From Tipula vernalis (taxonomy: Eukaryota; Arthropoda; Insecta; Diptera; Tipulidae): a DNA stretch of 64,000 nucleotides. Position 1 is the first letter of the stretch. The number at the start of each line of letters is the position of its first letter. The notes below the pieces were generated by a model, which saw only the letters and a list, made by a program, of their open reading frames with translations, made no database searches and had not been told where the DNA came from. The stretch spans positions 257,653,368 to 257,717,367 of the forward strand of contig OY282560.1 of the NCBI GenBank assembly GCA_958295665.1, written 5' to 3'. This document shows positions 30,498-42,284 of the stretch, piece after piece. The position numbers and the translations under genes were made by a program.

Positions 30498-32459
30498 CCG
30501 TTCAACATTAATTGTCTGAAAAATATAAAGTTCGAAGCGAAGATACAGTAATACTGAAAGAATTTGAATAAATGCAGTAATTCCGTCTGTAAAGTTTTTT
30601 TTTTTTACTTTATTAGTACGTTAATCCTCCTCATGCCGATCAATCTGTTGTGAATGAACTCTGGCTCGGTGGGTAACCATAATGGTGTAAAAAATTAGGA
30701 TAGGGATTGATCGCTTAATGAATTTATTTTATTTAAATTTGTTCAATTGGGTGCCGAAATAAGTTTCGCAGGGGGCGCCATAGAACCTTCCAGCAATGCC
30801 AAAACGTACAAACAATTTAATTTATACCAACACAACGATCATCTTGACTATTATTGTTTTTTTCTGTTTTACAACATCTCCACACTAGACGAACAGTGTT
30901 GCGAAACATGGAAACAAAACAGAAAGTTTTCTGTTGTTCAACAATTGTAACTGCAATATTTTAATGGAAAATTAAATTTATTAGCAAAAAAACATAAAAA
31001 TTTAAAAAAATGCAGTGTGCAAGAATCGAGCCCAAACCTCTTGCATCATAGTCCTTCACGTTAAAGACAGATAATGTCAGATACGTGTACATAAATATAG
31101 TATATTGGAAAGAATTTCTATTTAGTAACTTAGTAACGGTAATCTTATTAAGATAATTATGGAACATTATATTAATTGAAGAAAATTTGTATTAAGTGGA
31201 CAGAGGAAAACTAATAAGCGATTTCACAGCACGCCAAAGAAGTAGCCTAATTTCTTTCCAATTCGCCATATTCCAAAACTTCATCAAAACATCATTTTAT
31301 TTAATCACATTTACAATATTTATATCGAAAATATTGAAAAGCCAATTTTTATCGTAAATTGCCTTACTCCTGAACTTTGCATAAACAAATTTTAGTGTCT
31401 CAATTCAATAGCACAAGTGAAGGAAAATTAATATTTTTAAAATATACGGTTTAGTACTTTGTCATTTTGTACCATATGCTGTTTTGAAATATCCTGTTTT
31501 GTACCCATGTCATTTTGTCATAATTATTTTCTGAAATGTCGTCGGCAAGAAACGCAAATTGGGTAAGTTCGACAAGCGAAAGAGAAGCGACACTAGTACA
31601 TCGGTCGCCATTTATGAAATATTATAAAAAGTTACATTAGAAAACAAATTTTAGAAAGCAAATTAGCGTTTGCACTTTACCTAAGGAGAGTGAGTCGTGA
31701 AAGAACCTCTGGAGATGGTTATGTTATCCTTTAAGGTTTATAAACTTGAGTTGTACAAATATTTAGAACTAATGCTTCAACATTCAAATAAAATAAAAAA
31801 CATAAAATCAAAAATGACCAAAATAATATTTCGTGTTTTTAGTAAGGTTTCCACTTTCTTCTCATAGCAATATTTTTATAATAGTGTTATAAGTAAACGT
31901 GGTAATATTATCACATTTATAAATGCGAAGAAAATCAAGGAGTGGATTTCTGAGCTAAAAATTAGTCGAAAATGACCGTGGTTAGGTCAAGTTAAAAAAA
32001 CTCGAAAATTTCCTGAATTCACTATTTAAGTCAATTTTAATAGAAACAATTTTAAAGTGATCCGCTGTTGGCCAAGCTACAGTTAATTGTAGTGCTAAAA
32101 GTGAAAATATGGTGATAAATTGAATTTTCTGTCGTGATGTTAACATTAAGAAACTGATTTAATTTGTTACTCCTAATTAAACGAAATTAGGTATTGCTAA
32201 GAAGCGAAAATTTTCGCCAATTTACCATGATTTTTCTAAAATCATGTTTATCCTAATTTTTTGCTTTATAGTAATGTTCCTGAATGTGAACATATGTAGG
32301 ATAATTATTTATAGAACTATAAACTTATAGCTTCAAGGTACAAAAATACATTTCCATATCAGACACGAATTTGCTTCACAAAGCTAATTTAAAATATTCA
32401 ATTTGACAAATTTTAAAGTTATAAGGTAGAATGTATGTAGGCAGTTGACGTGAATAGCT
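30498..32459. other. AT-rich non-coding; short 15-bp-type repeats at 31436-31530
   Basis: 31436-31530 has TTTTGTACCATATGCTG, TTTTGAAATATCCTG, TTTTGTACCCATGTC units like the right arm of 27829-28236. Otherwise nothing recognised. Confidence 0.5.
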
Positions 32460-33010
32460 ATTTTCACTGCGGTCTACTCAAAAACAAGATAAACAGAACG
32501 TGAAAAAATTAGTTTAAGGATTTTCATAAATTTTTACATCAGACAATCAACTTACTTGCGAATTTATATTTGAAAATTGGATGCAGTAAATACGTAGATA
32601 GGCGATTGGAAAAATAACAATAAACTCAAAACATGAAATTTCAAAATTTAGCTTCACATTTTATCGCATATGCGGATAGAAGAACAGTGAAAAATGTGTA
32701 GAGATAAAAAGGAACCACCTTTATTTTAAAATTGAAGTGAAATGAAATTTTCACTAGTTCCCAAAAAAATGCAAGATAAATTGAACATAAACAAAATAGT
32801 TTGTCGATCTCCGTAAAATTTTATATAAGATAATTTTAATTTGCAAATTTATATTTAAAAATTTAAAATAAAAAAAACAAGAAGCTCAAATGACGAAATG
32901 TTAAAATTATGCTTCACGTTTATCGTACATGAAGAGAAAAACGCAGTAAAAAATTTGTAGGGATAAAATAGAGACATCTATGTTATAATATGAAAAATTC
33001 ATTTTCGCTA
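32460..33010 (+). repeat. Degenerate ~285-bp tandem duplication
   Basis: Two blocks share, in order, ACAAGATAAA..GAAC, AATTTATATTT.AAAA, GCTTCAC.TTTATCG, CAGT.AAAAAT.TGTAG.GATAAAA. Strongly diverged; origin unknown. Confidence 0.45.
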
Positions 33011-33711
33011 GCTAAACTGTGTAAGACAAAAAATTTAGGGGTCTAATTTTCACTTTCGATTGTGTCATTTTTATATGAAAAATTTCATATAAAAATATTG
33101 GGTATTTTGTTCAATACTTTACTGACGTATGCAAAGTATGTAAGCAAAGGTAAGGATGTAAGCAAAGTTTAGAAAAATTATTTTCGCTTACTCGCAGTTT
33201 TCACTAAGGTCATTTACTGAAATTTGATTTCGTGAAATCAATTTTCAATGTAAGATATTTCTTTAAAAAAAGTACCCATGAAATATTTCGTGAAATTCCA
33301 CAAGCAACTACGAGTATATTTGCTTTTACCGAAATTATTACATGAAAGCAAAATGGATAGTGAGGAAAATTCTCCGAAAAAAAATTCTCAAAGGCGAATC
33401 TATATCAAATACTGAAATCATTTTTGACAATAAAGATAAGCTGAAATCTGGATCGTACTCTAAACGTCAATAAACGTCACCTTAAGACAGATCAACATTG
33501 CTGGCCTTTGCAAGGAATTTTGACCCTAGTGGTAAACGTAGAGATTTTGTTATTCTCTCCTACTTTGTTATAATTAGTGATAAAAAAGCAAATAATAATT
33601 TAAAGATCCCCTATAAAAAAAATGTTGATTATATCCATGAGAATTCGAGTCTTCTCTGACTCAATAGCACTCAAGGCTCGAAGGCGATGATGTTCATTGA
33701 TGTTACATACA
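33011..33711. other. AT-rich non-coding stretch
   Basis: Nothing recognised. Confidence 0.4.
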
Positions 33712-34125
33712 TACAGTGGATAAAAAAATAAGTGTGAACAAAAAATTATGCAAATACCATTATTATCGGATGATAAGGAAAGTCAAAGAAAACTGGGTGA
33801 TTGTATTTTATAGTTTAATCATCACTTAACATTCCAAATAAAAAAATATTAATTTAATATGTAGGTTTAAGTTAGTTTTATTTAATTCAAACTTTTATTG
33901 AGTAAAAAAATAATAGGTGTAAATAAATAAAATCACAAAATTCGTTTCAAACATTAATAAAATCACAAAATAATAAAAAAATGTAATATTTCGTCGTGCA
34001 TCCTTTTTTTTCAGAACAGCGTCGCATCTTTTTGGCATAGTATCCACCAATTTGACATATTATTGTAGAATAGGTTTAGGATATAACACAACAATTTGTT
34101 TACCACAATCCACATATATTATTTT
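33712..34125 (-). pseudogene. Tc1-like transposase C-terminus with terminal repeat
   Basis: Minus-strand frame KLVDTMPKRCDAVLKKKGCT (from about 34055 to 33990) followed by TKYY is the typical Tc1 transposase end ('L..SMPKRC.AV...KG..TKY'). The plus-strand TACAGTGGATAAAAAAATAA at 33712 is a Tc1-type terminal inverted repeat next to TA. Everything upstream of the last ~30 codons is lost or unrecognisable. Confidence 0.7.
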
Positions 34126-34777
34126 TTTACTTACTGTAAGTACTTGAACATTTTTCTCCTGTACAAATGTCAAAAATGCAGATACACGGTTAGGCACTTA
34201 TAATAGGCAAATATAATTTTAAAAATTTGTTAAAATCGTAAAAAAAGTAATTTTATAAAAAATTTCAAACCGTAAGTTTGGGATTGTAATTTTTAGAATT
34301 AAGAATGGTACGAGAAATAGTTTAGAATTTCATTTTCTTCTTATTTTGAAGCAGTTTGATTTTCGTTTTAATGTTCTTTATCGAAAAAGCTTTTATTCAA
34401 GAGTATGTACATATTTATAATCTTTTTAAAAGTTTACTCGCGTAAGTATCAATCAAATACAGTGGTTGGCGTTCGTTTATACGCAATTTAAATTTCTCTT
34501 TACAGTCAATTTTCTCTCTGTCTAGCTTTTTCTATAAATACTTGGGTTATTTATTAACGTGAGATGAGTATAAATATAATGTGTTAGTTGCAAATTATGG
34601 TTTTTAGTGAGAAAATACCAATTATAAGTGTTGCATACCTTTATATGCAGTGCTGTAAAAATAAATATTTTTCTTGAAAAAAAATTATTTTGGCAAAATC
34701 TAATTTCTTTAATTTAGCGGTAAGTTTTAACTTCCAAACTGATACAGTTGAAAATAATATCAGATGTTTTAACAGAG

Positions 34778-35704
34778 ATGGGGAAGGGAAAACGTTTAAA
34801 CACAAAAGAAATTGCACAAATTGAAGTACACAAGAAATTAGGATACCCTAATCGTCACGTTGCTAGGGAAATTAAAAGTTCTGTAGCCTTATTCTATAAA
34901 AAATAAGATAATGTTTACACGTGATAAACAGTGAACGAAAAGAGAATCGAAAAACAATTTAATGTAATTTTAGTAAAAAATCACAAAGTTTGCCCGTTTT
35001 CACGTTTACACATTATCTTATTTTTTACAGAATAAGGGTGCTGAAGGGTTAATCAGAAATTATTTGAAAAATCCTAAAACTAATGGTATCAAGAATCCTA
35101 CAAGAGGAAATTCAAAGCTCACCGCACGCAAAAATTTCTAATTAAATAGGAAGCGACCAAAAATTAATTAGATTGTAGCCAAATAATTTCGAAACTTAGC
35201 CTCTGAAAGCAACAAAACATTAAATGGGTTAAAACTAAGTCAAAACCCCGATTAACACCTGCACATATGGAATGTCGTTTGAAATTTGCGCAAAAGTACA
35301 TGCCTTGGACAAAAGAATGGGGTCAGGTGACTTTTCCGACGAAAAAAAAATTTAATTTGGACGGACCAGACTGCTACAGTTGTTATTGGCACGATATCAG
35401 AAATCACACTGAAATTCGATCAAGGAGAAGTTTTGGTAGTAAGACGGTAATGGTTTGGGGAGGGTTCTCTGCAGACAAATATTGTGAGGTTTTAATCCCA
35501 TTTATTGACGATCACATGCATAACGAATTTATATTTCTGCAGGAGAATGCTTCGATCCACGTTTCACAGAAATCTAAGGGTTGGTTTCAAAACAAAAATA
35601 TTCCATTAATAGAGTGGCCTGCATGTAGTCCTGATTGCAATTCAATTGAGAATCTTTGGGGTACATTGACTGCAAAGGTCTATGCCAATGGACGTCAATT
35701 ATAG
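34778..35704 (+). pseudogene. Tc1-like transposase (DD34E type), broken
   Basis: N-terminus MGKGKRLNTKEIAQIEVHKK, GYPNRHVAREIKSS matches the first helix-turn-helix of Tc1-family enzymes. After the nested MITE the same frame continues GLIRNYLKNP and GNSKLTARK. The catalytic domain (35267-35704) reads KFNLDGPDCYSCYWHD, VMVWGGFS, ASIHVS and SPDCNSIENLWG. The usual 'FSDE' before KFNLDGPD is FPTK, so the first catalytic Asp is gone; the second Asp (normally QQDNA) is Glu in LQENAS; the final Glu in IEN is kept. Two lost catalytic residues plus stops near 35140 show it is inactive. The last ~35 residues are missing. Confidence 0.85.
34887..35037. repeat. 151-bp MITE nested in the Tc1 transposase
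   Basis: CCTTATTCTATAAAAAATAA (34887) and its inverted counterpart CCTTATTCTGTAAAAAATAA (from 35037) continue into GATAATGT.TACACGTGA, giving ~38-bp arms. Removing exactly this block restores the transposase frame across VAREIKSSVGAEGLIRNYLK. A second member of the family is at 54768-54815. Confidence 0.85.
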
Positions 35705-35760
35705 TTCGTGCAAAATGCTAATGCGCATAAATTAATATGGCGGAAATATAGTAACATATT

Positions 35761-37404
35761 TTTGGTTATTTGTTTACGTTCTGCGTTCTTTTAAAAAGAA
35801 ATCGCTATTTTGAACACAAACTTTATAATTTCCCTAAAATTGATTCACATAGAATTTCAATTTAAATAATTTATGAACACTTGAACAATTGATTACCACT
35901 TCGATAATTTATAAATTAATTAGTTTTTGCCAATAAATTTGAAAAATATAATCACGGTATTTGTGCGTTTTATCAATTTAGATGATCTTTTTCTTTCTAC
36001 TGTTGCCTAGTTCGTACCAAAAATGATATCACATTTCGTGCAGCGGCGCCGGGATTTTTTTTTACTATTTTAAATTTTCGCGTTATATTTACGAATTTTT
36101 AAGGATTATCAAAACATTTTTAATATTCAATATTATTTAAAATGTAATTCAAACGATTTTAACATTTATTTGTTATTTTTTTTTAGTTTTAGAGACACTA
36201 TTAAACCGACCCCTCACAATTTTTCGAAACTTATTGAGTACCTTCACAGAGGAGCTGCGCGAACCGGAAAAAAATGATTTTCATTAGCATTTTGATCGAG
36301 CTATAATAAAATTCACTAAAGAGAACAGAAATCGTGGTTACTTTGTTTTTGTTAGATATTACAAATGTGACGTGAAACACATCTTTTTAAAAAATGTGAT
36401 TAAAACTGATGGAATTTTAAAATGATTTTTAGAAGGAATTCAGGAATGCAGAATAATCGAATGGAACTTGACTAATTCTTAGCTAATAATGTTCAATGAG
36501 ATTCTAAAGTGGTTTTTAGAAGAAATTTCTGGAATATGGACAATTAGGATAAGACCTACTTATTTCTTGCGCGAAGATGATACAATTTCATGTGTAGGAT
36601 GGCTATTTATTGTTTATCAATTTGTTATAAAATTCGACTTTTACGATGAAAATGGAATTCTAAAATGATAATTGGATGAAGTTTGGCTATTTATCTTGGA
36701 TCTTGGCTATTTATTTACGGTTTTGATGAAATTCAACATGTATTTGAATAAAGTTCTAGAATAATGGCAAATAAGGTGAAACTTGGCTACTTATTTACCG
36801 ATTATGATGAAAGTTAACATGTACATACAATGGTAGTGGGTTCCATTAATTCATAATTGTTACTTTACTACATTTTAGTTGGGCAAAATTTTATAAAACT
36901 AGAAACTAAAGTTGAAGTTATAGAATTGTATATTACATGGTCACCGCGATTTTCCGTATGTAACTAGTGTATTTATGGTTTTCTAAAAAAGTTTACTCTA
37001 CATTCACTATTAGCAATCTGTTTACTCTCCATTTGCTATCAGTTAGCTTGGTAAAGTTCCTTAGTAGAATTTTAGGTTTTAATTCAAAATGCTTACAAAA
37101 AGTTGCACTTTACAACAATCCAAAAAAGAGAAAATCAAAAAATTAAAACCTATTGCAATGGCTTAGTTTAAATAAACTGTTTCTAAACTTTAAAGGAATT
37201 ACAGTCTGTTCCACAAGAAAGAATCTCAATTTATTCTTTTTGTTCAACACCAACCAAAATGTATCACGTAAAATTATTCTGTTCACTGTTTCACTTTTTT
37301 CGCGTTAACTATTTTCTTCAGTTCGATTTGACCATTTTAGTCATAAATAACAATATTTATTAAAATATGTTCCCTGTATAAAAAGGGTTTTGAAGTGGTA
37401 ATCT
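35761..37404. other. AT-rich non-coding with degenerate ~110-bp repeats (36380-36840)
   Basis: 36380-36840 repeats blocks such as ATTCTAAA.TG.TTTTTAGAAG and CTTGGCTA.TTATTTACCG with TGATGAAA.TTAACATGTA, strongly decayed. No gene recognised. Confidence 0.4.
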
Positions 37405-37620
37405 TGGTTAGCAATCCCAAAGGACCGAAAATTAGTGTGAAGCAGATAGCGAAATACACCAAATTTGACCAAAACACAACATTGTTCATAGAACAGCACA
37501 TCGAAAATGGTTAATTGGGCAACGAAACTGCTTTCTTATGAAGAGAAAGCTTAGAGGAAAAAAAAATAACAACCACACAGCAGATTGCTCGGATTCTCAA
37601 AAAGATTTGGAAAGGCTTTA
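37405..37620 (+). pseudogene. Possible Tc1/mariner-type helix-turn-helix fragment
   Basis: The frame KISVKQIAKYTKFDQNTT...IEQHIENG followed (after a break) by TTQQIARILKK resembles a transposase helix-turn-helix pair, but length is short and decay heavy. It leads directly into the inverted repeat 37622-37958. Low confidence; no catalytic motif is present. Confidence 0.35.
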
Positions 37621-37621
37621 C

Positions 37622-37958
37622 ACCACGGGCGACATGTTGTACCATCACTTGCGATTCATTTTCGATAATGTTTTGTCTCTTGAATAATAAGAACAAAATT
37701 GTACTCTATTTCCTTTTTTAATTGCGATTTTTCTAATGCATCGCTGAATCATCATGAAATATCGCAAAGAAAAATTTAGGTGATAACGAGTGATGAATAA
37801 AAGTATAAATAGAATGTTAGCTTGAGATAGCTTTAGAAAAAGCATAATTGAAAAATCGAAATAGATTACAATTTTGTTCTTGTTACAAGAGACAAAACAT
37901 TATGGAAAACGAATCGAAAGTGACGATACAACATGTCACCCTTGAATATGCGGCGATA
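37622..37958. repeat. Foldback with ~110-bp arms
   Basis: GACATGTTGTACCATCACTT, CATAATGTTTTGTCTCTTG-type and AACAAAATTGTA.TCTATTTC blocks at 37632-37740 are repeated inverted at 37840-37945 at about 85% identity, around a ~100-bp loop. Confidence 0.8.
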
Positions 37959-39755
37959 TAGCGAATAACACTTTTTTATATAATGTTATGAACGACGCCT
38001 ACTAGAATTCAACTATGTTACTCAAATCTAAAAATCAAATCAAACAACTTATTCTATTCAAAACAAGAATAACACACCAAATTTAATTTTTTACGTCACT
38101 TGTTCATACAAGCATCCAACATCCAATCGCGATGTCTTTTATTATTTTACTAATGATCATAATGCCTTATATATCGGCTAAGATCAATAATTTATTCATT
38201 CACTCGTTTTTAGTTGTGTCATTTATTTTAACGATTGTATTAACAGTTTCGCCGAACATTTTTCTTGTATAATAACTCAAAGTTACTTATTTGTATATAT
38301 GCGCGCGATGTCGGTCACATCATGTTCGTTGATTAATCGAAGAGAAACTTATAAAATTCCATTAAGATACCGATGGCAATTAAACAAACAAAAAACATTT
38401 TTGTTTAAGTTTATTTAGTAACATTTTGCTCTCTTGATGGACGCAAACTATTTTAATGACAAGAAGAAAAAGCGTTTCCTGGACATTTTTTGTGATGAGT
38501 TTATGTTGTATTTTATATTTATTTTTTGTAGGTCGAACAGGAATTTGTATTAGACAAATAAAAACTAAAGTTATCTTGAAAAATCTTCATTATCTATTTG
38601 TTTGTGAAGAGTTAAACCAGTTAAATAAATATATGGTATATTTCTGTTTATAGGAGAAACCCCAGAGAATTATTGTGTGTAATTTAAGTTTATATTTTTA
38701 TATTTAGTTACGTAAATTAATTTAAAAAATTTACGTACAAACTCCCCTAGCTAGCCAAAAAAAAATATTCCAACTAATTTAAAATATTAAATTCTACCCG
38801 GAAGTTTTTATAATTTAGTTTTGTGTGTGGCTCTATTTTTTACACAAAATATAAAATATAAACCATATTAAATTAAAAAAAAACTTTATTTTATCACTAC
38901 ACCATATATGAATAAAATGTGTTTGCAGTCTTTCCAAAAAACAGAAAGGAAAAGGTGTGTTCACCATATAAACGTTAAGGTAGTTGGAACACAAAAAAAA
39001 ATGAGATTAATGAATACATACTAATTGTATTCTGATTTAATTTAAATTTTGTTGTTAGTATAAGTTTCAACATTCATGAAGTGTTGTTATCCTTATGCTG
39101 TTTTGCAGCAAATATCCTCAATTAGCTTAAAAAATATTTTTCATACTGGTCGTCCATACATAAAAAATAAAATTAATACAAATCTCAATGAAGTCATAGA
39201 AATTTATAAGGATTTATATTAAACCAGACACAATTTTTTGTTCGAATTCATCCATCATTATGTCAATGTCATGATTTTGCGGAAAAAAACAAACACATTT
39301 ATTTTTGTTGAATTTAGGTTAAGGTGGATTATACTAAACCGGGTGACAATTTGGTTAATTATCATTTTTCCTCATTCTGTCGGAGACTGTGATATATCAA
39401 GCTGTATAGTACCATTAAAAAAATTCTAGATAACCTAAACATTAGTAATTCTTCATTAAACTTGAACACGGCCTAATTTGCTAGTTATATATTATGATTG
39501 GACCTCTTTGCTTCTCAACGTCTCAATTATTGATGTAAACCTACATAAGCCCATAACTTGGCGGCTTCTAATTTTTCGAATGATTTTTTAGCTATGTGCT
39601 CCTTCCGATAGCATCTGTGTACATACAATAATTCATTTTGAGCCGCATTATAGTTTTCGAGTTTTTATCAACAAAAAAAAAGGTCTAGTAATAATGTTTT
39701 TCAATAAAACAACTAATGATGATCATTTTTATATTTCAGAGACCGAGATTTGACA
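37959..39755. other. AT-rich non-coding stretch
   Basis: No gene, array or inverted repeat recognised. Confidence 0.45.
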
Positions 39756-40110
39756 TTAAACTTATTCAAAACAATTTGTTAAATCCAAAATTTTGTGACG
39801 TTTTAATCACTCCCTCGTTATGGTAGTGACAAACTTGCTCACCAGATTATTTGGATCATCAATTGCCAATCTTGAGTGATACCTGGCATTTCTTCCTGAA
39901 TTGTTGCGCCTGTAGGCACAGAAAAAAATAACATATGTTATTTTTTTCTGTGCTGTAGGTCTCTAAAATAATATCCTTGAACCATGGTGCATCTACTATG
40001 ATTTTTAGAAATTTAGACTGGAACCGCTGAACAATTTCCAAGTTTGAGTTGTTGGCCGTTTCTCACAGTTGAATACCATAAGTCCAGATAGGTTTCATTA
40101 TCATTTTATA
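39756..40110 (-). pseudogene. Jockey-clade ORF2 C-terminal fragment
   Basis: Minus-strand frame MKPIWTYGIQL*ETANNSNL, EIVQRFQSKFLKIIVDAPWF, KDIILETY matches the tail of the Jockey element at 52539-54194 (LKPIWTYGIQLWG, IIQRFQNMVLRNIVDAPWY). At codon TY a 38-bp palindrome plus a 5-bp duplicate interrupts it; skipping that, the frame continues RRNNSGRNARYHSRLAIDDP, NNLVSKFVT, like the 'Y..RL..HPN.L' end of Jockey proteins. The rest of the element is missing. Confidence 0.75.
39916..39953. repeat. Perfect 38-bp palindrome with TGTAG target duplication
   Basis: GCACAGAAAAAAATAACAT (39916-39934) is followed by its exact reverse complement to 39953. TGTAG stands directly before (39911-39915) and after (39954-39958). 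Taking out the palindrome and one TGTAG restores the reading frame of the surrounding Jockey fragment, so it is a genuine insertion. Confidence 0.92.
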
Positions 40111-40193
40111 TGGCGAATCATGGCGAATTAAAATGAATGATGCTAAATCTAATCATGTAACCATTATAATACGAAGAGGCACACGTCCACCAA

Positions 40194-40358
40194 TACAAAT
40201 GAATAAAGTAAAGTAATTGGGAATGAAACAGACAAAAATGTATTGCCTGATAGGCAGAAAATTAAATTTATTTTCAATCGAAAAACTTGATATTCTGCGA
40301 ATCAGCTAATTAATTTGTATCAGTTTTATTCCCAATTACTTTCTTTTATTCATTTGTA
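40194..40358. repeat. 165-bp MITE, ~36-bp terminal inverted repeats
   Basis: TACAAATGAATAAAGTAAAG at 40194 is mirrored by TACAAATGAATAAAAGAAAG read from 40358, continuing TAATTGGGAAT.AAAC in both. Ends in TA on both sides, compatible with a Tc1/mariner-type MITE. Confidence 0.8.
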
Positions 40359-42284
40359 GCCATAATAGTTGGCTGGATGACTACCATTACAGAGACCCTA
40401 TTTCACCTGTGGACCCCAATTTTCATTTTCACATTTATTTGTCAGATGGCACCAGTACATTTCACATATCTGGGCCTGTGATTGCAATATGTTTTCGAGA
40501 TCCTGGGTCTTAACCCAAAAAAACAAACACATATTTTGAAGTATTTGAGAAATCGCTTTACAAGTAAAGTATTAAAATGTTGGAAAATCGTTAGAAGAAG
40601 TGTATTGAGGTTAAAAGGAGGAAGGAAAACGGGTACACTATAAAGTATGAACTATTGAAAAATCTTGCGAAATGCCAAAATGGCGGACTTGTGAAAATTA
40701 CTTAAGATTTTCACTCTCTCCACACAAAACATGGAATGTTTCGCGGACGGCTCAACATACACTAACAGGCAAATATTTTTTAGAAAGCTCTTATAATACC
40801 TGACATGCTAAAATGAAATTTGTCAAAAAATGAAAAACCTGATTTTCAAATAACCTTTCATAAAAAAAATTTTCAAAAAATTCTAAAACGTTAAATATCA
40901 CGAGAACCTCAACATATTCTAACGAAAATATTTCAATCTGCGCATGAATTACATGTGCCATGGTTCCCTCTGATGAGAAAGAAGCGATTGCTTTGAGAAA
41001 TGTATGCATTTAAATAAATAGGCCAGTTGTGGTCGCTCACATGCCAGATATGTTTCACGAAATCACCGTTTAAGTACTCAAAATGATTTCACCTTTTGGT
41101 TCACCATTTTTACCAATTGTGTTTATTATGGCTCCAAAAAAAATTTGGAGTTAGAGGCGGATTTTTTAGAGGCACATTTGCAGCTCTTTAGGTACTCATT
41201 TGTTCCTCTTTGTGATTAGATAAAATCTCATAAACTTTTATTACTGAAATATAATGCAATTAGCAAAAAGCTAAATAATTAGCCTTTGGCTTTTGTTGGC
41301 TACAATATTTGAACAAATTAACAAACACTTTATAGCACCTAAATAATCTCAGTGATACTAAGCATCCTATCTTATTGAGTTGATCTAAGACTAAATGTCT
41401 TTTTTGGAAAGGCTTCATTTATTTAATCCTTTAAACATACTCGTGGTAAAATTGTGTTGGTGGATATTTTATGGCCATTGATAAGGCATCGAAGATTTAT
41501 TTAAGTTAAATACGGTACACGCCAATCATAGATTCATCAATCTTTCAGATATAATACGTGATAAAATTGTTTGGGTTGGTATTCGATATCCATTGACAGG
41601 GACACATACAATATGCACTTTCATCGGTACAATAAGATGCCATACTCAGTGTTATAGTGCTTATAGACATCTCTAATAAACCTTGCCAGGGGCTATCGAG
41701 TATGTGACATCTAGTTACACATTTCTAGTATAAGACATTATTTAACTTTGTTAGCTTAAATGGTAATTTCGTTCCTAACGTAGCCAGCAAATTTTCAATA
41801 CGTGGAATTTAAATATAAGCAAGAGGCGAGTAAATTGAATTTTCTGCCGAAATCATGTTCGTATTAACCGAGTACCATGGTAGGGTAGGAGTTCAGCTCG
41901 AGTGTATTACACATACATTAATTATTTTTTTAAAATACAATTATATAATAGCTAAACGAAAAAATGGTAAAGTACTTCCTGCATAAATATACGGGTTCCT
42001 GTATTTTCAAATCTATTCTCGGCCCAAATCGGTTCCAAATTAATGATAACTAAATCTATTATTATCTAGTATTTTGTTACACTTTGGAAAAAATGCAAAA
42101 TTTTATGTAAAGCGTGCAATATGAAAAATTAAATTCGCAAAGTGCAAACATAAATTTTATGATTGCAAATTACTTTGTGGAACAATTTTGCTTTGCACTT
42201 TGCAGTAAATGCTAAGTAATAAGTGCAAAGTGAAAATTGTAAGTTCTTTTTTGTAATATGTTTTTATGGTCTATTATATCTTTA
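40359..42284. other. AT-rich non-coding stretch
   Basis: No gene or clear repeat recognised. Confidence 0.45.

Larger units (their letters stand above)
34459..35760 (+). mobile_element. Tc1-like element with a nested MITE
   Basis: Begins with TACAGTGGTTGGCG (34459), a Tc1-type end, then the transposase remnant (34778-35704), interrupted at 34887-35037 by a 151-bp inverted-repeat element. The matching right terminal repeat is not visible, and the transposase is cut after GRQL, so the 3' end is deleted. Not the same copy as 33712-34125, which runs the other way. Confidence 0.7.

Noticed and set aside
30879..31167. Candidate exons near 30.7-31.2 kb
   Set aside because: Short open frames without homologous motifs or convincing splice borders.
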